Below are positions 58,478 to 64,000 of a stretch of 64,000 nucleotides of DNA, in pieces. A program made the translations under genes and the position numbers. The notes below the pieces were generated by a model. The model did not search any database and was not told the DNA's origin. It saw only the letters and a list, made by a program, of their open reading frames with translations. Numbering within the stretch: the first letter of the stretch is position 1; every line of letters begins with the position of its first letter. This stretch comes from Bacteroidetes bacterium 47-18. GTDB taxonomy: Bacteria > Bacteroidota > Bacteroidia > Chitinophagales > Chitinophagaceae. The DNA is taken from contig MKSF01000014.1 in assembly GCA_001897155.1 (NCBI GenBank), positions 186,001 through 250,000 on the forward strand, in the 5' to 3' direction.

Positions 58478-60640
58478 ATGGCAGATTTACGCTTACAGCG
58501 CAATTTTGGTATTGCTGCTCACATTGATGCAGGAAAAACAACTACCACGGAACGTATCTTATACTATACAGGGGTAAACCATAAGATCGGTGAGACTCAC
58601 GAAGGTGGTGCAACTACGGACTGGATGGAACAGGAAAAGGAACGTGGGATCACTATTACTTCAGCGGCGGTTACCTGCTTTTGGAACTTTCCGACTGTAC
58701 AGGGCCAGCCTACCCCTGATGCAAAGAACTATAAATTCAATATCATTGATACTCCCGGTCACGTGGACTTTACGGTAGAGGTGGAGCGTTCTATGCGTGT
58801 ACTGGATGGTCTTGTTGCTTTATTCTCCGCGGTAGATGGTGTGGAGCCCCAATCTGAAACTGTATGGCGCCAGGCCAACCGTTATCGTGTACCACGGGTC
58901 GGCTTCGTAAACAAAATGGACCGTATCGGTGCTGACTTCCTGATGGTGGTGAACCAGGTGCGTGACATGCTGGGAGCTAAAGCTGTGCCTTTACAATTAC
59001 CGATAGGTGCCGAGGATGATTTCAAAGGCGTGGTCGATCTGATCACGATGAAATCCATTATCTGGGATGATACTTCCAAAGGTATGACCTACACGGAAGG
59101 AGAGGTGCCTGCCGATATGCTGGATGAAGTGAACCAGTACAGGGCTGAGCTGGTAGAAGCTGTTGCCGAATACGATGATACGCTGATGGAAAAATTCTTT
59201 GAGGATCCTAATTCTATATCTGAGAGCGAGATCCACGAAGCGGTACGTAAAGCAACCATTGACCTGTCTATCATCCCGATGCTGTGCGGTTCTTCTTACC
59301 GTAACAAAGGCGTACAAACAATGCTGGATTGCGTAGTTCGCTACCTGCCTTCTCCTATGGATGTTGAAGCCATTGAAGGTACGGATCCTTCTGATACAGA
59401 AAAGAAATTATACCGTAAGCCGGATGCCAAGGAACCATTCGCGGCCCTGGCCTTTAAAATCATGACCGATCCTTTCGTAGGTCGTCTGGCATTCTTCCGC
59501 GCCTACTCCGGTCACCTGGATGCAGGTTCTTATGTACTGAACGTACGTTCCGGTAAAAACGAGCGTATCTCCCGTATCATGCAGATGCACGCCAACAAGC
59601 AGAACCCGATCGACTTTATCGAAGCCGGTGATATCGGTGCTGCGGTAGGTTTTAAAGATATTAAAACAGGTGATACCCTGTGTGATGAAAAGCACCCGAT
59701 CGTACTGGAAAATATGTTTATCCCCGAGCCGGTGATCGCTATTGCCATTGAGCCTAAAACCCAGGCTGACGTGGATAAGATGGGTATGGCTATCGCCAAG
59801 CTGGTAGAGGAAGATCCTACGCTGCGTGTAAATACCGATGAAGCTACAGGACAGACCATCCTGCGCGGTATGGGTGAGCTGCACCTGGAAATCATCCTGG
59901 ATCGTCTTAAACGCGAGTTCAAGGTAGAAGTAAACCAGGGTGCTCCTCAGGTAGCTTACAAGGAAGCATTTACCACCAAATTCACACACCGTGAAGTATT
60001 CAAGAAGCAATCCGGTGGTCGTGGTAAATTTGCCGACATCCAGTTCGAGATCGGACCTGCTGATGAGGCGTTCCTGGCTGAAGAGAAAAACGGTAACTTC
60101 CAGTTTGTAAATGATATCTTTGGTGGTTCTATCCCTAAGGAGTTCGTGCCTGCTATCATCAAAGGTTTTGAGACCTCTATGGTGAATGGCGTATTGGCCG
60201 GCTATCCTATCGAGCATATGAAAGTACGTGTATTTGACGGTTCTTTCCACCAGGTGGATTCCGACTCTATGTCATTTGAGCTGTGTGCCAGACAAGGTTT
60301 CAAAAAAGCCGGTCGCCAGGCCAAGCCGATCCTGTTAGAGCCTATTATGAGAGTAGAGGTGCTGACCCCGGACCAGTACATGGGTGATGTGACAGGTGAC
60401 CTGAACCGTCGTCGTGCTATGCTGGAAGGTATGGATACAAGGAACAACCTGCAGGTGATCAAAGCTAAAGTGCCGCTGTCTGAAATGTTCGGTTATGTAA
60501 CGCAGTTACGTTCCCTTTCTTCCGGCCGTGCCACTTCTACTATGGAGTTCAGCCACTATGCGCAGGCGCCTCGTAACGTAGAGGAAGAGGTGATCGCAAA
60601 AGGCAGAGGTAAAGGTATAGGCAGCGATGATGATGAATAA
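58478..60640 (+). CDS. fusA: Translation elongation factor G
   Basis: 720 aa. GTPase motifs G1 [20 protein letters not shown]3 DTPGHVDFT and G4 [21 protein letters not shown] and the C-terminal ISEV-like [18 protein letters not shown] of domain V. It drives translocation of tRNA and mRNA and, with RRF, ribosome recycling. Not next to rpsL-rpsG-tuf here, so it is a stand-alone fusA; codon usage is of highly expressed type. Confidence 0.97.
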   Translation: MADLRLQRNFGIAAHIDAGKTTTTERILYYTGVNHKIGETHEGGATTDWMEQEKERGITITSAAVTCFWNFPTVQGQPTPDAKNYKFNIIDTPGHVDFTVEVERSMRVLDGLVALFSAVDGVEPQSETVWRQANRYRVPRVGFVNKMDRIGADFLMVVNQVRDMLGAKAVPLQLPIGAEDDFKGVVDLITMKSIIWDDTSKGMTYTEGEVPADMLDEVNQYRAELVEAVAEYDDTLMEKFFEDPNSISESEIHEAVRKATIDLSIIPMLCGSSYRNKGVQTMLDCVVRYLPSPMDVEAIEGTDPSDTEKKLYRKPDAKEPFAALAFKIMTDPFVGRLAFFRAYSGHLDAGSYVLNVRSGKNERISRIMQMHANKQNPIDFIEAGDIGAAVGFKDIKTGDTLCDEKHPIVLENMFIPEPVIAIAIEPKTQADVDKMGMAIAKLVEEDPTLRVNTDEATGQTILRGMGELHLEIILDRLKREFKVEVNQGAPQVAYKEAFTTKFTHREVFKKQSGGRGKFADIQFEIGPADEAFLAEEKNGNFQFVNDIFGGSIPKEFVPAIIKGFETSMVNGVLAGYPIEHMKVRVFDGSFHQVDSDSMSFELCARQGFKKAGRQAKPILLEPIMRVEVLTPDQYMGDVTGDLNRRRAMLEGMDTRNNLQVIKAKVPLSEMFGYVTQLRSLSSGRATSTMEFSHYAQAPRNVEEEVIAKGRGKGIGSDDDE

Positions 60641-60671
60641 TTGACCTCCTCTGATGGATAATAAATAACAC

Positions 60672-60708
60672 AACAAGGGCCGCAGCTTATAAGCTGCGGC
60701 CCTTTGTT
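60672..60708. terminator. Terminator after fusA
   Basis: AAGGGCCGCAGCTT-AT-AAGCTGCGGCCCTT, a 14-bp stem whose centre CAGCTTATAAGCTG is a perfect palindrome, followed by TGTTT; one base deletion in the outer arm. Confidence 0.9.
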
Positions 60709-60779
60709 TATTGATGTGATTCTTGGCAGGAAGGAATGCCAGGCAGCCTTTATGCGGTGCATTGCCCGATGCTGCCGGC

Positions 60780-61424
60780 CTATGAAGCCGGCTCTTCTGT
60801 TGCCTCTGCGTCAGTAATGATCTCGTCGATATAACGCAGGATCTCCTTGCGCCCGGACCTCTTAACGGTGGAGGTGACAAAATGCGCCGGGAGGAACTGC
60901 CAGTCTTCCTTCATCCTGTTCAGGAAATTTTTGACATTCCGCGCCGTTTCAGATTGCTTGTTCTTATCGGATTTGGTGAATACAAGGGTGAAGGGTACTC
61001 CCAGCTCTCCGAGGGTCTCCATGAACTCTATATCTATTTTCTGCGGCTCCAGGCGGCTGTCTATCAGCAGGAATACATTATACAGGTTTTCCCGCTTCTC
61101 AAAATAGCCCCGTATCATTTTTTTCCAGGCCGCCCTTTGTGTCTGGGAGCGTTTGGCGTAGCCGTACCCGGGGAGATCCACGAGATACCAGCTACCCGGC
61201 TGGGTGCCGTCCTTGCCCCCGTTGATAACGAAGTGGTTGATCATCTGTGTCTTGCCGGGAGAAGAAGATACTTTGGCCAGCGCCTGGTTCGTGAGCAGGT
61301 TGATGAGGGAAGACTTGCCTACATTGGAGCGTCCTATGAAGGCGAATTCCGGCCTGTCCGGGGTCGGGCATTTTTCCACGTTGGGGCTGCTGATGAGATA
61401 GCTGGCTGTATGTATTTCTGACAT
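60780..61424 (-). CDS. engB: Ribosome biogenesis GTP-binding protein YihA/YsxC
   Basis: 214 aa from ATG 61424 (MSEIHTASYLISSPNV); an upstream start at 61475 lies within a terminator hairpin. G1 GRSNVGKSSLI, G2 SSSPGKTQMIN, G3 DLPGYGYA, G4 TKSDKNK. Involved in late 50S subunit assembly. Follows ilvE on the same strand, separated by a terminator at 61440-61483. Confidence 0.94.
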   Translation of the reverse strand: MSEIHTASYLISSPNVEKCPTPDRPEFAFIGRSNVGKSSLINLLTNQALAKVSSSPGKTQMINHFVINGGKDGTQPGSWYLVDLPGYGYAKRSQTQRAAWKKMIRGYFEKRENLYNVFLLIDSRLEPQKIDIEFMETLGELGVPFTLVFTKSDKNKQSETARNVKNFLNRMKEDWQFLPAHFVTSTVKRSGRKEILRYIDEIITDAEATEEPAS

Positions 61425-61439
61425 GATGCTAATGTTTAA

Positions 61440-61483
61440 AAAGCGACTTGATAAAGTTGATGAGCTTTTATTCAAGTCGCTTT
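61440..61483 (-). terminator. Terminator of ilvE
   Basis: AAAGCGACTTGA (61440-61451) / TCAAGTCGCTTT (61472-61483), 12-bp stem; minus-strand T-run follows. Confidence 0.85.
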
Positions 61484-61514
61484 GGTAATAATTGAAAGTA
61501 GTAAGGTGCTGCGG

Positions 61515-62588
61515 TTAGACTATAAACCTCCAGTTGTGGGTATCTGCCACCCTGCCGTACCGGATATCGTCCAGCTGCGCCTTGATCTTCGGAGAGATGG
61601 TCCATTCAGACACGTCTTTCAGTTGTAAGGTCTCATCCTGGTAGGTAAGGCTCTGGATATAGCTCATAGAGGCGGCTGTTCCGGAGCCGAATGCTTCCTG
61701 CAGCTTGCCTTCCCTGTAGGCGCTGACCAGCTCGTCAATGCTGATCGGTCTTTCCTCTACGGGGATATTGTTCTCTTTTAATAAGGTGATGATGCTGTCC
61801 CTTGTAACGCCGGCCAGGATCGTGCCTGACTCCAGGTCCGGGGTCAGCGCCTTGCCGTCCACGATAAAGAAGACGTTCATAGTGCCAATCTCCTGTACAT
61901 ATTTATGATGAATGGCATCGGTCCATAAGATCTGGTCAAAGCCTTTCTCTTTCACGCTATGCGTAGGGTACATAGAAGCGCCGTAGTTACCGGCAGCTTT
62001 GGTAAACCCGATACCGCCGGGCGCGGCTCTTATGAATTCATCCTGCACATAGATATTTACGGGCTTGGCATAATAGCGTCCCGCAGGGCTCAGGATGATG
62101 CAGAACCTGTAGGTGTCGGATGTCTTAACCCCGATGAACGCGTCTGTTGAGAACATGAACGGGCGTATATAGAGGGATGTTTCGGGAAAGCCCGGGATCC
62201 ATTGGCTGTCGATCTGCAGTAATCTCTGTAAGCCTCCTATGAAGATCTCTTCAGGAATTTCCGGCATATCCATACGTTTAGCCGATACGTTCATACGCTT
62301 CCAGTTGGCTTCCGGCCTGAAGATAGCCACCGACCCGTCAGGCTGGCGGTAAGCCTTTACACCTTCAAAGATGGCCTGTCCGTAATGGAGCGCTGCCAAT
62401 GCGGGGCTCATTTCCATATTACCGTAAGGCATGATAACAGGAGTCTGCCAGGCGCCGTTGGTATAATCACATACCAACATATGGTCTGTGAAGTTTTTTC
62501 CCATTAATAAATTGTCACTTTCATAAGGTTTAAATTTACTCTGCTCTACACGATCCACCTTAATGTCTAATGTGCTAACGTCTGACAT
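61515..62588 (-). CDS. ilvE: Branched-chain amino acid aminotransferase
   Basis: 357 aa. Class IV PLP enzyme: PLP Lys197 in GIGFTKAAGNYGASMYP, RPFMFSTDAFIGVK, FDQILWTDAIHHKYVQEIGTMN and GTILAGVTRDSII. It transfers amino groups between Leu/Ile/Val and 2-oxoglutarate, the last step of synthesis or first of breakdown. The length fits the longer (fold-type IV, about 355 aa) eukaryote-like variety seen in Bacteroidota. Divergent from the 150-aa unknown gene. Confidence 0.95.
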   Translation of the reverse strand: MSDVSTLDIKVDRVEQSKFKPYESDNLLMGKNFTDHMLVCDYTNGAWQTPVIMPYGNMEMSPALAALHYGQAIFEGVKAYRQPDGSVAIFRPEANWKRMNVSAKRMDMPEIPEEIFIGGLQRLLQIDSQWIPGFPETSLYIRPFMFSTDAFIGVKTSDTYRFCIILSPAGRYYAKPVNIYVQDEFIRAAPGGIGFTKAAGNYGASMYPTHSVKEKGFDQILWTDAIHHKYVQEIGTMNVFFIVDGKALTPDLESGTILAGVTRDSIITLLKENNIPVEERPISIDELVSAYREGKLQEAFGSGTAASMSYIQSLTYQDETLQLKDVSEWTISPKIKAQLDDIRYGRVADTHNWRFIV

Positions 62589-62662
62589 ATCTTAAAAATT
62601 TAGTTTATGGTTATCAATGACAGAAGTGATAAAAACATACGATTTAGCAACTTCTATTTGAT

Positions 62663-62670
62663 TATATTTG
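62663..62670 (+). promoter_or_regulatory. -7 element of the 150-aa gene
   Basis: TATATTTG fits TAnnTTTG. The gene's ATG is 65 bases downstream. No certain -33 element. Confidence 0.5.
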
Positions 62671-62734
62671 CATCGCAAGTTACATTTTTTTTTCGTGCGA
62701 TAAGCATTTTTACTCATAATTCATACTTTTTGAT

Positions 62735-63187
62735 ATGACCGGTAATGATTTGAATGATAGTTTGGAAAGTGTTTTGATTGTTGATAATCAAATATTTAAA
62801 TATGAGGAAGGTGGACAGGTATTCCAGGGGCTGCCCGATGTGGTACGCACTGTTTTCTTTGTGAAGGATGAGGAAAATACGCCGGAGCACGCCGCGATGC
62901 TTCACAGCATCGCGAAGGCCTGTAACCTCCAGGAAAGCGCTTATGCGATCATTTCCTGCCGGTTTGGCTGGAAAGACCTGAGGGGCTTTGAAAATATACG
63001 CGAGGTGATACTGATGGGGGTAGGCGAGCGGGAGCTGGATGTGATGATCGATATACCCTTGCATTATGTATATGGCTTTGACGGCAGGAACTGGATCAGG
63101 ACCGTTGATATTGCCACCCTGAAGCTGAACACGGAAGCTAAAAGCGTTTTCTGGAAAGATGTACTGAAACCATATTTTTTAGGATAA
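62735..63187 (+). CDS. Conserved-looking protein of unknown function
   Basis: 150 aa, soluble, no family recognised with confidence. Pattern: a short N-terminal strand region, FVKDEENTPEHAAMLHSIAKACNLQESAYAII, then ENIREVILMGVGERELDVMID, and a C-terminal FWKDVLKPYF. It weakly recalls the fold of DNA polymerase III psi (HolD)-like proteins, in which an alpha/beta core is followed by a short C-terminal helix; I cannot support that. It begins 33 bases before the arginase-like gene and is probably co-transcribed with it. Confidence 0.75.
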   Translation: MTGNDLNDSLESVLIVDNQIFKYEEGGQVFQGLPDVVRTVFFVKDEENTPEHAAMLHSIAKACNLQESAYAIISCRFGWKDLRGFENIREVILMGVGERELDVMIDIPLHYVYGFDGRNWIRTVDIATLKLNTEAKSVFWKDVLKPYFLG

Positions 63188-63220
63188 AGACCAAATACCC
63201 GTAAGGGACACCAAACAGGC

Positions 63221-64000
63221 ATGAGAGAATTCTTAGACTTTTTAGAGCCATCGCATTATATCTCCTCGGTGGACAGGAGGCGGTATAACAGTCACCAGAT
63301 AGGGCATCATATACTGACCCTGCCGGAAGACGATTTTGAGATAGGGGATATAGATATCTTTATTATCGGGTGCGGTGAACGAAGGGGCAGCAGCACGCAT
63401 AAGGTATGGTCGCATGCGGCCGATACGGTACGGGCTGCGCTGTACGGGATGTATGACTGGCACAGCGAGATCAGGGTGGCCGACCTGGGCAATATAGCGG
63501 AGGGTGCCACCCCGCAGGATACACAGGCAGCATTAGGTGCTGTGCTGACGGAGATACAACTGCACAATAAGGTCGCTGTTGTTATCGGCGGTTCGCAGGA
63601 TCTTACGGTGGCCCAGTATGAGCCGTTCAAAAGGCTGGAGCGTATGGTCAATATGGCCGCGGTGGATATGCTGATGGACCTGGAAGAGAAGGAGCAGATG
63701 GATGACACTTCCTACCTGTTTAAACTTTTTACGGCTCCTGTAAGTTATATTAGGCACTTTGACATACTGGGCTTCCAGAGCTACTATGTGAACCCTTTAT
63801 TGCTGCAGACGTTGGACAGGCTCCGCTTTGACTGCTACCGGCTGGGACAGGTCCGCTATAATATTACGGATATGGAGCCGGTGCTGCGGCATACGGACAT
63901 CCTTACGGTGGACCTGAATGTGCTTCGGGCCAGCGAGGCGCTTTTCAACAGGAAAGCCTCTCCCAACGGGCTGTATGCCGATGAGCTGTGCCAGTTGATG
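63221..64000 (+). CDS. Arginase/ureohydrolase-fold protein with altered metal site (3' end outside window)
   Basis: Partial, 260 codons to the right edge with no stop. ATG at 63221 (MREFLDFLEPSHYISSV), 33 bases after the previous stop. The ureohydrolase fold is seen as IDIFIIGCGERRGSS, then VAVVIGGSQDLTVAQYE, MAAVDMLMDL and TVDLNVLRASE. In active arginases these are GGGHDxS, DAHxD and SxDxDxxDP; here Gly-Ser-Gln replaces Gly-Gly-His (residues 124-126), Asp149-Met-Leu-Met-Asp153 lacks the His, and the third site lacks most Asp. The protein probably does not bind two Mn and may be a non-enzymatic member. Such proteins are often labelled formimidoylglutamase. Confidence 0.8.
   Translation, partial: MREFLDFLEPSHYISSVDRRRYNSHQIGHHILTLPEDDFEIGDIDIFIIGCGERRGSSTHKVWSHAADTVRAALYGMYDWHSEIRVADLGNIAEGATPQDTQAALGAVLTEIQLHNKVAVVIGGSQDLTVAQYEPFKRLERMVNMAAVDMLMDLEEKEQMDDTSYLFKLFTAPVSYIRHFDILGFQSYYVNPLLLQTLDRLRFDCYRLGQVRYNITDMEPVLRHTDILTVDLNVLRASEALFNRKASPNGLYADELCQLM

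Overview
This is a chromosomal window from a member of the Bacteroidota, most likely class Chitinophagia or a close relative. The evidence is: promoters of the TTTG-N17-21-TAnnTTTG type with few recognisable Shine-Dalgarno sites; a type IX secretion C-terminal sorting domain; a TonB-dependent receptor beside HMA and HYC_CC_PP proteins; a type III glutamine synthetase; a Porin_10 outer-membrane protein; the DUF3822-rsmD pair; and dispersed repeats of the CTTCGACAAGCTCAGGGTGACA type. I saw no rRNA, tRNA, CRISPR array, intact insertion sequence or prophage.

Left end (1-14.3 kb): the 3' end of a glycosyltransferase gene, then a 13-unit tandem array of about 121-bp repeats, then a minus-strand block of six genes (14292 down to 2188). 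This block is the most striking part of the window. It encodes a 900-aa actin/Hsp70-like ATPase, a 369-aa single-pass protein with a cytoplasmic coiled coil, a 1821-aa multi-pass protein that looks like a SEDS (FtsW/RodA) glycosyltransferase fused to a penicillin-binding transpeptidase, and three small membrane proteins, two of which share an N-terminal domain. The last five genes are nearly contiguous, with starts and stops overlapping or within tens of bases. I infer an uncharacterised cell-wall synthesis machine driven or positioned by an actin-like ATPase.

14.5-32 kb is mostly housekeeping and envelope genes: a lipoprotein, an MFS exporter, an outer-membrane barrel, an HdeD-like protein, a LytS/LytTR two-component pair, sucD, sppA, a SirB1-like protein, ppa, a HerA-like ATPase, yebC, a MauE-thioredoxin fusion, RDD and ACP-phosphodiesterase-like proteins, and a serine beta-lactamase-family hydrolase. 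An intergenic segment at 17.65-17.81 kb is unusually rich in nested perfect hairpins.

32-36 kb is the alpha ribosomal operon (infA-rpmJ-rpsM-rpsK-rpsD-rpoA-rplQ) with strong inverted repeats before rpsD and rplQ. 36-40 kb is a small accessory or stress region: an HD-domain protein, a prion-like low-complexity Gly/Asn/Gln/Tyr protein, a DUF892 ferritin-like protein, two small hypotheticals and a LOG-family hydrolase. 40.7-44 kb is a metal-related operon (HYC_CC_PP protein, HMA metallochaperone, TonB receptor).

44-64 kb carries glnN, a DinB-like protein, a putative porin, a frameshifted TPR gene, a methyltransferase, hldD-paaB-paaC, DUF3822-rsmD, CcmD/CcmC-like heme-handling proteins, a T9SS-secreted PKD protein, fusA, engB, ilvE, an unknown conserved protein, and the start of an arginase-fold protein that has lost canonical metal ligands. 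Many intergenic gaps hold long perfect hairpins or palindromic repeats related to the large array.
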